A DNA stretch of 64,000 nucleotides. It comes from Defluviitalea raffinosedens. GTDB lineage: Bacteria; Bacillota; Clostridia; Lachnospirales; Defluviitaleaceae. The notes under the pieces are model-generated. The model ran no database searches. It had not been told where the DNA came from and saw only the letters and a program-made list of their open reading frames with translations. The DNA lies in assembly GCF_016908775.1 (NCBI RefSeq), contig NZ_JAFBEP010000004.1:1-64000 (forward strand), read 5' to 3'. Below are positions 54,946 to 63,191 of the stretch, one piece after another; positions within the stretch are counted from its first letter, which is position 1, and every line of letters starts with the position of its first letter. The position numbers and the translations under genes are program-made.

Positions 54946-55650
54946 TTAATTTGTTATTAATGTTCCTATATTTTCGCCAGAAACCGCTTTAATTATACTA
55001 TTTTCAATATTAAGCCCAAAAACTAGAATGGGCAATTTTTGTTCCATGCAAAGACTTGCAGCAGTTCCATCAATAACTTTTAGGTCCTTATCTAAAATTT
55101 CTTTACAAGTGAGTTGATCAAATTTCTTTGCTGATGGATTTAATTTAGGATCAGAATCATATACGCCATCAATATTTTTTGCAAATAAAAGAGCATCTAC
55201 TTCTATTTCACATCCTCTTAATGCAGCTCCTGTATCTGTCGAGAAAAAAGGATGCCCTGTCCCACCAGCAAAAAATACTACTGTATTATTGGTTATGTAA
55301 TGAATAGCTTTTTCTTTTGTAAACACTTCAGTCATAGTACCTATCTGAAACGGAGTTTGTACTACTGCATTTAATCCTTGAGATCTGCATATTTCTGCTG
55401 TATATAAGGCATTCATAACTGTAGCAAGCATCCCAATTTGATCAGCTTTTGTACGATCCATTTGTTCACTGCTTCTGCCTCTCCAAAAGTTCCCACCGCC
55501 AATAACAACAGCAATTTCTGTTCCTTGTTCAACTAATTGCTTTAACTGCTCAACAACAGACATTACAGTATTATAGTCGAATCCAACTCCTTTGGAACCG
55601 GCAAGAGCTTCGCCACTTAATTTAATTAAGATACGCTTAAATTTAGTCAT
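54946..55650 (-). CDS. pyrH: UMP kinase
   Basis: This 234-residue amino-acid-kinase-fold enzyme phosphorylates UMP to UDP. KLSGEALAG, VIGGGNFWRGR and FFAGGTGHPFFSTDTGAALR form the active site. It follows the order rpsB-tsf-pyrH-frr seen across bacteria. Confidence 0.98.
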   Translation of the reverse strand: MTKFKRILIKLSGEALAGSKGVGFDYNTVMSVVEQLKQLVEQGTEIAVVIGGGNFWRGRSSEQMDRTKADQIGMLATVMNALYTAEICRSQGLNAVVQTPFQIGTMTEVFTKEKAIHYITNNTVVFFAGGTGHPFFSTDTGAALRGCEIEVDALLFAKNIDGVYDSDPKLNPSAKKFDQLTCKEILDKDLKVIDGTAASLCMEQKLPILVFGLNIENSIIKAVSGENIGTLITN

Positions 55651-55772
55651 AGGATTTTTCCTCCGATATTAATGTATCATATTTTTTTACTTTATTCCAT
55701 ACAAATTTGAAAATTTCTATACGATTATTAAGTAAAAACATTTCATCATAAAAATTGATATTCATTCCATAG

Positions 55773-55798
55773 AAAAGGGGAAACACATTGTGCCCCCC
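55773..55798 (-). terminator. attenuator-like hairpin between tsf and pyrH
   Basis: GGGG/CCCC arms enclose an inner CAC/GTG pairing, followed by TTTTCTATG on the minus strand. Confidence 0.5.
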
Positions 55799-55818
55799 CA
55801 TCCTATTTTATATCAAAA

Positions 55819-56739
55819 TTATAAATTCATCTGTTTTGCAACTTCTTCTGCAAAGTTTTCTTCTTTCTTCTCTAATCCTTCACCGGTTTCATAACGAGCA
55901 AATGCTTTAATAGTAACATTAGTGCCAACTTCTTTTGAAACACCTTCTAAATATTTAGCAACAGTTATATCAGGATCTTTTATAAATTGCTGATCAACCA
56001 AGCATAATTCTTTTAAGTTCTTTGCTAAACGGCCTTCTATCATTTTTTCAACAATATTAGCTGGTTTGCCTTCATTAAGAGCCTGTTGTTTTAAGATTTC
56101 TCTTTCTTTTTCAATAAAGTCAGCAGGAATTTCATCTTTTGTAATATATTGTGGATTAGCAGCAGCAATTTGCATTGCAATATCCTTTGCAGCTTCCTTT
56201 ACTTTATCAGAAGTATTTTGGCTTGCTAATTCAACTAATACTCCAATTCTTCCGCCACCATGAATATAAGAAACAATTACTCCAGTTTCGGTTTCAAATT
56301 TTACAAAGCGACGAATGTTTAAGTTTTCTCCAATAACAGAAATTTTTTCTGTCAAAACATCTTCTACAGTTTTAGATGAATCTAAAAGCCAAGCCTCATT
56401 CTTAAAATCTTCAATTGTAGTTGTTTTTGTCATAGCAGCTTGTTTTGCAACTTGTGCAGCAAAAGTTTTAAATTCTTCATTTTTTGCGACGAAATCTGTT
56501 TCACTATTTACTTCTACCAATGCTCCAACTTTTCCATCTTCTGAAATGTAGTTTGCAACCAATCCTTCTGCAGCAATACGACCTGCTTTTTTAGCAGCTT
56601 TTGCCAACCCTTTTTCTCTCAAAATTTCAACTGCTTTATCCATATCACCGTTTGCCTCTGATAATGCTTTTTTGCAATCCATCATTCCTGCGCCAGTCAT
56701 TTCTCTTAATTCTTTTACCATTGTAGCTGTAATTGCCAT
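55819..56739 (-). CDS. tsf: elongation factor Ts
   Basis: This 306-residue nucleotide exchange factor acts on EF-Tu. The N-terminal UBA-like part (TATMVKELREMTGAGMMDCKKAL), the core with NSETDFVAKNEEF and the dimerisation region are present. ATG 56739 is chosen, as GGAGGT lies seven bases upstream; the upstream TTG is part of that site. Confidence 0.98.
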   Translation of the reverse strand: MAITATMVKELREMTGAGMMDCKKALSEANGDMDKAVEILREKGLAKAAKKAGRIAAEGLVANYISEDGKVGALVEVNSETDFVAKNEEFKTFAAQVAKQAAMTKTTTIEDFKNEAWLLDSSKTVEDVLTEKISVIGENLNIRRFVKFETETGVIVSYIHGGGRIGVLVELASQNTSDKVKEAAKDIAMQIAAANPQYITKDEIPADFIEKEREILKQQALNEGKPANIVEKMIEGRLAKNLKELCLVDQQFIKDPDITVAKYLEGVSKEVGTNVTIKAFARYETGEGLEKKEENFAEEVAKQMNL

Positions 56740-56814
56740 TTTTCGTACCTCCAATTAATATTTTTTATCATATACTGTATAATCTGTAATTTTTATGTCT
56801 TTATTCACTCTATT

Positions 56815-56848
56815 AAAAAGGCTTCAACCTAATAACAGGCTGAAGCCT
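56815..56848 (-). terminator. terminator/attenuator between rpsB and tsf
   Basis: The stem AGGCTTCA/TGAAGCCT with an inner CCT/AGG pairing is followed by TTTTT on the minus strand. It probably allows read-through into tsf. Confidence 0.7.
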
Positions 56849-56862
56849 AAAGGCTTACGACT

Positions 56863-57576
56863 TTATTCCTCTTCGGCAGTAACGGTATCTTGTACCCCTT
56901 GTTTCACTTCAATAACTGCATCAGCCATTTTTCCAACAATTAATTTAACTGCTCTAATTGCATCGTCGTTACCTGGAATAACATAATCTACTTCTTCTGG
57001 GTCACAGTTTGTATCGACGATTGCAATAATTGGAATACCTAAAATATGAGCTTCCTGAATAGCAATTCTTTCCTTTCTTGGATCAACTACAAAAATTAAA
57101 TCTGGAAGCTTAGTCATTTCTTTAATTCCACCAACATTATTTTCAAGTTTTTCTTTTTCATGGCGAAGTTTGATTACTTCTTTTTTAGGTAACAAATTGA
57201 ATGTTCCGTTTTGTTCCATTTCTTCTAATTCTTTTAGTCTTTCAATTCTTGAACGGATAGTTTTAAAGTTGGTAAGCATTCCACCTAACCATCTTTGATT
57301 TACATAGAACATTCCGCAACGTTCAGCTTCTTCTTTGATAGAATCTTGTGCTTGTTTCTTTGTTCCTACAAAAAGAATCGTACCGCCTTCTTCAACAACA
57401 TCACGAACTACTTGATAAGCTTCTTCAACTTTTTTTACTGTTTTTTGAAGATCAATAATATAAATTCCATTTCTTTCAGTAAAAATATACTCTGCCATTT
57501 TGGGGTTCCAACGTCTTGTTTGATGTCCAAAATGTACCCCTGCTTCTAATAATTGTTTCATTGAAATTACGCTCAT
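56863..57576 (-). CDS. rpsB: 30S ribosomal protein S2
   Basis: This 237-residue S2 has the family motifs [29 protein letters not shown] and [25 protein letters not shown] precedes the ATG. It is the first gene of the rpsB-tsf-pyrH-frr-uppS-cdsA-dxr-rseP-ispG run, with a structured leader and strong promoter. Confidence 0.98.
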   Translation of the reverse strand: MSVISMKQLLEAGVHFGHQTRRWNPKMAEYIFTERNGIYIIDLQKTVKKVEEAYQVVRDVVEEGGTILFVGTKKQAQDSIKEEAERCGMFYVNQRWLGGMLTNFKTIRSRIERLKELEEMEQNGTFNLLPKKEVIKLRHEKEKLENNVGGIKEMTKLPDLIFVVDPRKERIAIQEAHILGIPIIAIVDTNCDPEEVDYVIPGNDDAIRAVKLIVGKMADAVIEVKQGVQDTVTAEEE

Positions 57577-57599
57577 TGCATTTTCCTCCTAATATTTTG

Positions 57600-57675
57600 G
57601 TTTTACCTCCGAATTCGTCATCTTCCCGCAAGACCCATTGGGCACCCTAACGGGAAATCCGAATCGTGTGTGTTT
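57600..57675 (-). ncRNA. structured leader of rpsB (candidate S2 feedback element)
   Basis: Between the promoter and the ribosome site, the transcript can pair ATTCG with CGAAT (57664-57660 and 57617-57613) and TTCCCG with CGGGAA (57656-57651 and 57628-57623), enclosing a GC-rich loop with a CCC/GGG hairpin. Ribosomal protein leaders of this kind often bind the encoded protein. I infer this from position and folding and cannot match it to a named family. Confidence 0.5.
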
Positions 57676-57689
57676 TATTTCCACATGGA

Positions 57690-57718
57690 AGTATAGCATA
57701 TTCTTGTAAGTTAATCAA
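57690..57718 (-). promoter_or_regulatory. rpsB promoter
   Basis: The minus strand reads TTGATT (57718-57713), 17 bases, then TATACT (57695-57690), about 115 bases before the start codon. Confidence 0.65.
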
Positions 57719-57807
57719 TATTTTTATTTCTTTTATTATTATAAATTTCGTTCTCCAAAATCATTTATTGCGTATTATTTACAAAAATTCAAAATATATT
57801 CCCGGCA

Positions 57808-57842
57808 TAAAAAAAACGACTATTCTAATAATATACAGTCGT
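57808..57842 (-). terminator. terminator of the chemotaxis/fliA gene run
   Basis: The stem ACGACT/AGTCGT, extendable across a few more pairs, is followed by eight T on the minus strand. It separates the motility genes from the rpsB promoter. Confidence 0.75.
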
Positions 57843-57895
57843 GTTTTAATATTTTATAAGAATTCAGTTAGATCTTCTTGATATTCAAAAACGAT

Positions 57896-58417
57896 TTATC
57901 TCGTTTTAGAAAGCCCTAAAATCAACTCAACTTCACCTTTTCCAATGTTTAATTCTTTTGCTATAGAAGAAGTATCCTTTCCTGATTTGTACAGTTCAAT
58001 AATTGAATTATAGTATTTATTATTTAATACACCATGAACTTCTGACCCGTTTTCATTTTCTTTTATCTCATTGGAAAAGTCCTCAAGGGAATGTTGTTCA
58101 GTCACTACGTCTTTGGAAATTGCAAATTTTTTTTCTTTATCTTCAATCATTTGATATAAAAACAAGAGTTCTTTATGCTTTTTTTCCAATTCTGACTGAA
58201 TATACGAAGAAAACTGATTGAGCTCTTTTAACATTTGATCAGCTTCATCAATTCTTTCTTTTAACTCTTTTTCAACTTTAATTTGCTGCTCAATCATCAT
58301 TTGATTATAATTAGATTCTGATTTATCTTTCAGAAAAATCAATCCAATTATTAATACAATTGCTACAACAGATACAGCAAATAAAATCATTACAGTCACA
58401 ATTTCCATCTGGGGCAT
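57896..58417 (-). CDS. SwrB-like membrane/coiled-coil protein
   Basis: This 173-residue protein has one N-terminal membrane helix (about 7-30), a long charged coiled coil (about 38-95), a linker and a C-terminal helix-turn-helix-like segment (IIELYKSGKDTSSIAKELNIGKGEVELILGL). Size, topology and place (last motility gene, just before rpsB) match Bacillus SwrB, which helps flagellar assembly, but sequence similarity is not evident to me, so this is a positional analogue. ATG 58417 has GAGGTG at 8 bases; GTG 58426 does not. Confidence 0.6.
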   Translation of the reverse strand: MPQMEIVTVMILFAVSVVAIVLIIGLIFLKDKSESNYNQMMIEQQIKVEKELKERIDEADQMLKELNQFSSYIQSELEKKHKELLFLYQMIEDKEKKFAISKDVVTEQHSLEDFSNEIKENENGSEVHGVLNNKYYNSIIELYKSGKDTSSIAKELNIGKGEVELILGLSKTR

Positions 58418-58434
58418 TCTAAACACACCTCAAT

Positions 58435-58743
58435 TTATATTCTGATATCTATTATGCTGCTACGATCAGACATATCTTCCTTTTTATTTTTATCTTTGTC
58501 TTGTTTTTTCTTTTTTGAATCACTCTTTTGATATTGGTTTTTATTCTGAGCATCTTTATTAACTGCATACTCAGGTTTATTGGAACTTTGAACTTTTTCC
58601 TTGTTTTGAGAGATCTGCTCTTCCATGAACTGAGCAAATTGTTGCTGCTCAGTTATTACGCGATGAGACTGATCTTGATACTGTTGTGAAATTTCTGGGG
58701 TCTTAGGAATCATAACCTGCATATCTAAAGGGCGAATGGACAT
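58435..58743 (-). CDS. unknown 102-residue charged protein in the motility run
   Basis: I do not recognise a family. The N-terminal half is glutamine-rich and helix-prone (PEISQQYQDQSHRVITEQQQ). The C-terminal half is very lysine- and aspartate-rich and probably disordered. GGGGGG precedes the ATG at good spacing, and it lies 17 bases from each neighbour (FapA-like and SwrB-like), so it belongs to the same transcript. Confidence 0.7.
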   Translation of the reverse strand: MSIRPLDMQVMIPKTPEISQQYQDQSHRVITEQQQFAQFMEEQISQNKEKVQSSNKPEYAVNKDAQNKNQYQKSDSKKKKQDKDKNKKEDMSDRSSIIDIRI

Positions 58744-58757
58744 ATTTCGCTCCCCCC

Positions 58758-60401
58758 TTAAGCATAACTACTTGTTCTTATATCGGCCCTATCCTTGTAT
58801 AACGTACAATATTTTAATTCTTCTCTGATATACATACAAGCTGTACCAATTGTAACTTTAACTCCGGGATGGATAATACCATAGGCCCGAACCTTTCCAT
58901 CTTCTTTTTCCTCTAATTGTGGTTCAATTTCTGCAATTTCTCCCGTAATACTCTTCAGTCTGCTATTTAAAAATATTTTAGTACGAATGGATTTTTGCAA
59001 CATATCTCTTTTTTCGTCAGTAAGTTTATTCGCTTCTTTCATTTTGTTTAATAATTCAATAACTTGGTCTGTTTTTATGATCTCTTTTTTTGTTTTTGCC
59101 AATTCATCTTTTAAATAACGGTATCTTTCTACCAAAGCTGGGTCTATTCCAACTTCTATTTCTGTTACAGTAGCCATATGTGAACCGATAACTTTGGCAT
59201 CAACTTGTTTTCTCGCCCGAACAACGCCTCCAACGATTAACCCCTTTTTTCCTTCTACCTTAACTGTGCCACCGGATTTAATCTGGCTATGCATAATGGC
59301 TTCGCTACTAATATCACCTGCTGCTTCTACTGTGCTGTTTTCAATATACTTAGCAACGATATTGCCCATAGAACTTAAATAACCTTTGCTCATTCCCTGA
59401 ATGCCTCTATGGAGAATAATATCCCCCTGAGCTTCAATACGAGCACCTTCAACAACTCCGTATACTTCAACGTTTCCACCGGCTACAATTGAAAAGCCAG
59501 TTACCACATTTCCTTTTACAATCACATTGCCTACAAAGTCAATGTTACCTACTTCATTGTCCACATTATTAGGAACTTCATATGTCTCATAAACATTTAC
59601 AACATTATTGCTGTACACCACTTGACCATCAATAGATGCAATTAATTTAGTACCATCTTCTGAAATCTCAGTATTTTTCCCCCGAGGGAGTTTTGCATTT
59701 TTGCCTTTAATTGGAAGCAAATCTGTTCCCAATACATTTTTTCCTGGAACACCTTCAGTAGGAGGAATCAGTGTTACAAGAATCTGTCCCTTTGAAACAT
59801 TTTCAATCAAATCTAAATTATAAAAATCAACACTTCCATCTTCTAAAATCTTAGGCTTAATTTCCTTATGTGCTCTAAAATGAAACTCTAATTTGGCATT
59901 ATCTCCATTAATTGGTTTAATGCCTTGTGCAATGATATACTTGAAGTTTGGTTTCCTTTCATCTAATGCCTTTTGCAATTCTTCTTTCTCTATACCAAAA
60001 ACTACACCCTTAGCTTCAATTTGTCTAAGAACGTCATCATATGAAAGAAGGACACCATTATTTTGAGGAGGAATAAAAGAAATTACTGCAAACATTTTAT
60101 CTTTTGAAATCTCTACAAGAACTTGCTCGTTCACAGGTTCTACATCTTCATGTGAAGAAAGTAAAACTTCGATTTTTTCTTGAGATTTTACAGCATTAAC
60201 TGCTTGCTTAATAGTCTCCAGATTATACTGCTTATAATTTCTTTGATTGAGACGCTTAACCACATCTTCTACAGTCACAAATTTTCCTTTTCCATGAGGT
60301 GCATAAACAACAAGATAAAGACCATCTTCCTTCATTTCAAAATCAAAGAAGCCATCATAATCCTGTTGGGGGTTTGGTGATAAACCCTCAAAATTTTGCA
60401 T
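58758..60401 (-). CDS. FapA family protein (DUF342)
   Basis: This 547-residue protein has an N-terminal charged region and a central FapA-type beta-helix made of repeated short strands (GNIDFVGNVIVKGNVVTG, GGNVEVYGVVEGARIEAQGD). A coiled-coil segment (RYRYLKDELAKTKKEIIKTDQ) and a small C-terminal domain follow. FapA-like proteins bind other proteins and are often near flagellar or chemotaxis genes, with unclear function. ATG 60401 follows GGAGGG at 6 bases. It is the gene after fliA. Confidence 0.85.
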   Translation of the reverse strand: MQNFEGLSPNPQQDYDGFFDFEMKEDGLYLVVYAPHGKGKFVTVEDVVKRLNQRNYKQYNLETIKQAVNAVKSQEKIEVLLSSHEDVEPVNEQVLVEISKDKMFAVISFIPPQNNGVLLSYDDVLRQIEAKGVVFGIEKEELQKALDERKPNFKYIIAQGIKPINGDNAKLEFHFRAHKEIKPKILEDGSVDFYNLDLIENVSKGQILVTLIPPTEGVPGKNVLGTDLLPIKGKNAKLPRGKNTEISEDGTKLIASIDGQVVYSNNVVNVYETYEVPNNVDNEVGNIDFVGNVIVKGNVVTGFSIVAGGNVEVYGVVEGARIEAQGDIILHRGIQGMSKGYLSSMGNIVAKYIENSTVEAAGDISSEAIMHSQIKSGGTVKVEGKKGLIVGGVVRARKQVDAKVIGSHMATVTEIEVGIDPALVERYRYLKDELAKTKKEIIKTDQVIELLNKMKEANKLTDEKRDMLQKSIRTKIFLNSRLKSITGEIAEIEPQLEEKEDGKVRAYGIIHPGVKVTIGTACMYIREELKYCTLYKDRADIRTSSYA

Positions 60402-60420
60402 AATATTCCCTCCATTATAG

Positions 60421-61191
60421 CTAAAATAATTCAAAGAGAATGGACCTATACCTTCCTAATTTTCCTTTTAAACGAGTAATAGCTTTAGTATGAAGCTGTG
60501 ATATCCTAGATTCTGAAACTCCCATAATTGCGCTTATCTCTTTTAAAGTTAGCTCTTCAAAGTAATAAAAAAATAAAATCTTCTGTTCTCTTTCAGGAAG
60601 TTTTTCAATAGCTTCTTTAAGAATCCTTTTTAGCTCTTGTTTTTCTATATAAGTTTCAGGTTGCTCAGCGCTTCTGGGAAAATCTGTATCCGCCCTTGGT
60701 TCATTATTCTGCTCGACATATTCTTCAAGCGAAATGAGAGAAAGTAAATTAATTTTTTTTAATGTCTCCTGCACTTCTTCTTTAGATATTCCAATTTTTT
60801 CAGCTAGTTCTTCATCTGTAGCACTTCTACCCAACTCTGTTTCCAGTTCCATGCAAATTTTTTCAATTTGCTTATATTTCTGTCTTAATGATCTAGGAAC
60901 CCAATCTAATTTACGTATACTGTCTAATATTGCGCCTCTAATTCTAAGAGAAGCATATGTTTCAAATTTTACTCCTTTTGAAAGATCAAATTTATCAATT
61001 GCATCAATTAGTCCAAATATACCATAACTTATAAGATCCTCATACTCCACATTTTGACCTAAGTAAATATTCAATCTCCCTGCAACATATTTAACCAGAG
61101 GTGCATATTCAATAATTAGCTTTTCCTTTAAAGAAGGCTGATTCGTCTTCTCATATTGTTCCCATAACTCTTGGAGATTTTTTTCAGTCAT
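60421..61191 (-). CDS. fliA: flagellar sigma factor FliA/SigD
   Basis: This 256-residue sigma-28 type factor directs late flagellar and chemotaxis promoters. Region 2 (ENVEYEDLISYGIFGLIDAIDKF, then RIRGAILDSIRKLDWVPRS), region 3 (SATDEELAEKIGISKEEV) and region 4 (LTLKEISAIMGVSESRISQLHTKA) are readable. Region 1.1 is absent, as in the family. Placement between cheD and rpsB matches Bacillus sigD. Confidence 0.96.
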   Translation of the reverse strand: MTEKNLQELWEQYEKTNQPSLKEKLIIEYAPLVKYVAGRLNIYLGQNVEYEDLISYGIFGLIDAIDKFDLSKGVKFETYASLRIRGAILDSIRKLDWVPRSLRQKYKQIEKICMELETELGRSATDEELAEKIGISKEEVQETLKKINLLSLISLEEYVEQNNEPRADTDFPRSAEQPETYIEKQELKRILKEAIEKLPEREQKILFFYYFEELTLKEISAIMGVSESRISQLHTKAITRLKGKLGRYRSILFELF

Positions 61192-61258
61192 ATGATTCCT
61201 CCTGAAACGAATTTAACTTCAGCCGGCAATTAATCACAGGAACGCTTTTAATAAAAAA

Positions 61259-61516
61259 TTAGTTTTGCGTGAGATCTTCGTCTAAAACCTCTTTAGGGTC
61301 ATGATTTTCATCTGCATTCGGATCATGATCATGCTTTGTGCTTGAATAGACTTTTTCAATCATCAAACGTATAATAAAACCTATAACATAAAACACCAAA
61401 AGAGTTATAATAAGTTTTAAAACCATCGAATTAAGCGAATCCTTTTGAAAGAAACTTATTGCCCATATAATTATACCCATAAATAAAGGCAGAATAATAT
61501 CCAACTTTTTAACCAT
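61259..61516 (-). CDS. small two-helix membrane protein in the chemotaxis run
   Basis: This 85-residue protein has two hydrophobic helices (about 5-23 and 31-53) and a charged, aspartate/histidine-rich tail (HDHDPNADENHDPKEV). No family is recognised. It lies 10 bases after cheD and before fliA. The acidic-histidine tail could bind a metal, but that is only a guess from composition. Confidence 0.75.
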   Translation of the reverse strand: MVKKLDIILPLFMGIIIWAISFFQKDSLNSMVLKLIITLLVFYVIGFIIRLMIEKVYSSTKHDHDPNADENHDPKEVLDEDLTQN

Positions 61517-61526
61517 ATTTTATCCC

Positions 61527-62021
61527 TCATATTTGTTTTATTCCATGACCAATTGTTTTAATAACAAGTCTCCCATCTTCAGTGTACAGCTCAACGGTTC
61601 TTCCATAATTTTCTCCTGTGTCAGAAGCAATAATAGGTATTCCAAGTTTTGTCAAAATGGCTTGAGAAGCAGCTACATTTCTTGCACCAACTCGCATCAA
61701 ATCACTGGATTGACTAAATGAAAACATTTGAGCTCCTCCAGCAAGCTTTGCAACTATTCTGTCTTTTCTAGCCCCTATATTAATCATATCTTCAATTAAT
61801 TTAACAGTTGCTGTATCAGCGAATTTTGCAATATTTGAATTGTTCTTTATTTGTGTACTATCTGGAAGCATTATGTGAGCTAACCCCCCAATTTTTGCTA
61901 CAGGATCATATAATGCAATTCCCACGCAAGATCCGAGCCCTAAAGTAGTTAAAATACCGGGGGATTTTGCTACATTTAGATCAGCCATTTTAACTTTGAT
62001 AATTAAATTTGGATCCATCAT
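61527..62021 (-). CDS. cheD: chemoreceptor glutamine deamidase CheD
   Basis: This 164-residue CheD deamidates receptor glutamines and in the Bacillus scheme also stimulates CheC. The catalytic cysteine is in LGSCVGIALYD (about residue 31) and the histidine in GLAHIMLPD (about 48). The start overlaps the cheC stop. The CheC-CheD pair points to the Bacillus-type adaptation circuit. Confidence 0.95.
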   Translation of the reverse strand: MMDPNLIIKVKMADLNVAKSPGILTTLGLGSCVGIALYDPVAKIGGLAHIMLPDSTQIKNNSNIAKFADTATVKLIEDMINIGARKDRIVAKLAGGAQMFSFSQSSDLMRVGARNVAASQAILTKLGIPIIASDTGENYGRTVELYTEDGRLVIKTIGHGIKQI

Positions 62022-62641
62022 AAACTAACCCCTAATGACGTCAAGATTTTTTCAAACGAATCTATATCAGGTATTAAGATAAAATACCCTGTGACATGGT
62101 CAATTCCTTCTGCAAATTCAGTTTCTATAAATAAAACTCTGTCTCCTACTTTTCCAAATTCAATTGCTGGAACACTTAATATAGCACCCGCCATATCAAA
62201 AGCCATCTGAGGAATGGATGAAATAATAGTCAATTTGGTTAATGCCGCCAATGAAGATAAATATGATCCAGTTAAAATATTACCAATTTCTTGAAGTGCT
62301 GAGATATCGAGTTCTGTAAATTCAGATATATCATGAATATCTCGTTCCATTAAAATATTAACCAGTATATGGGCAGATCTCTGTTCAAGCACGAACATCA
62401 TCATACCACTAATATCTCCTGACACATCAAGTAAAATACCAACAACCAAGTTTTCTGGGCCTCCTAAAACATCCGCAACATTTTTAAGCTCTAAAATATT
62501 CACTTTAGGAACACCCATATCGATTTTTTTATTTAACATTTGAGCGAGTGCAGTCGTAGCATTACCTGCTCCAATATTGCCAATCTCTTTTAAAACATCC
62601 AGATGTAACGTATTTAACATGTCAATATCGATACCTGGCAT
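62018..62641 (-). CDS. cheC: CheY-P phosphatase CheC
   Basis: This 207-residue CheC has both active-site copies: LDVLKEIGNIGAGNATTAL (about 14-32) and ISALQEIGNILTGSYL (about 109-124), each with the E-x2-N pair that removes phosphate from CheY. With two active copies it is of the ordinary CheC class. A stem-loop lies between it and cheW. Confidence 0.94.
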   Translation of the reverse strand: MPGIDIDMLNTLHLDVLKEIGNIGAGNATTALAQMLNKKIDMGVPKVNILELKNVADVLGGPENLVVGILLDVSGDISGMMMFVLEQRSAHILVNILMERDIHDISEFTELDISALQEIGNILTGSYLSSLAALTKLTIISSIPQMAFDMAGAILSVPAIEFGKVGDRVLFIETEFAEGIDHVTGYFILIPDIDSFEKILTSLGVSL

Positions 62642-62665
62642 TTTTTCACTCCTTCAAATAATGAT

Positions 62666-62707
62666 AGATTTCCAATAAGAGTAAAATAATACTCAAATCG
62701 GAAATCT
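62666..62707. other. nested inverted repeat between cheW and cheC
   Basis: AGATTTCC (62666-62673) pairs with GGAAATCT (62700-62707), and inside it GAGTA pairs with TACTC around AAATAA. Neither strand shows a good U-tract, so it is more likely an mRNA stability or processing element than a terminator. Confidence 0.45.
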
Positions 62708-62730
62708 TTTAAGAATAAATATAATATGGA

Positions 62731-63177
62731 TTACATATTGGAATCAATAATATTCTTTAAATTTAATAAGGTAACAATATGATCATTTACTTTACCTACA
62801 CCTTGAATATAATTAAAGTTAATATCTGATGTAAAGCCTTGAACATTTTCGATCGCTTGAGAAGAAATTTGCAGCACTTCTTTTACCTGGTCAACAATCA
62901 TTCCAATCTTGCTGTCTTCTATTTCAACAATAATAATTCTTGTTTCATCATTATAGTCATCCTCTTGCAAACCAAATTTACTTCTTAAACTCATTACTGG
63001 AATAATTTCCCCTCGAAGATTAATTACTCCTTTTATAAAATAAGGGGACTTTGGAACTCTTGTAATATTTTGTATTCTTTCAATGATTTGAACCTTTTGT
63101 ATGTCAATACCATATTCTTCATTGCCCAACTTAAATACTACATATTGCTTAGATTCTGAATTAGAAATATTCTCCAT
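62731..63177 (-). CDS. cheW: chemotaxis coupling protein CheW
   Basis: This 148-residue CheW links receptors to CheA. YVVFKLGNEEYGIDIQKVQIIER, FIKGVINLRGEIIPVMSLRSKFG and IGMIVDQVKEVLQI are typical. It starts 14 bases after cheA and shares its transcript. Confidence 0.96.
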   Translation of the reverse strand: MENISNSESKQYVVFKLGNEEYGIDIQKVQIIERIQNITRVPKSPYFIKGVINLRGEIIPVMSLRSKFGLQEDDYNDETRIIIVEIEDSKIGMIVDQVKEVLQISSQAIENVQGFTSDINFNYIQGVGKVNDHIVTLLNLKNIIDSNM

Positions 63178-63191
63178 AGTATCGCCCCCGT

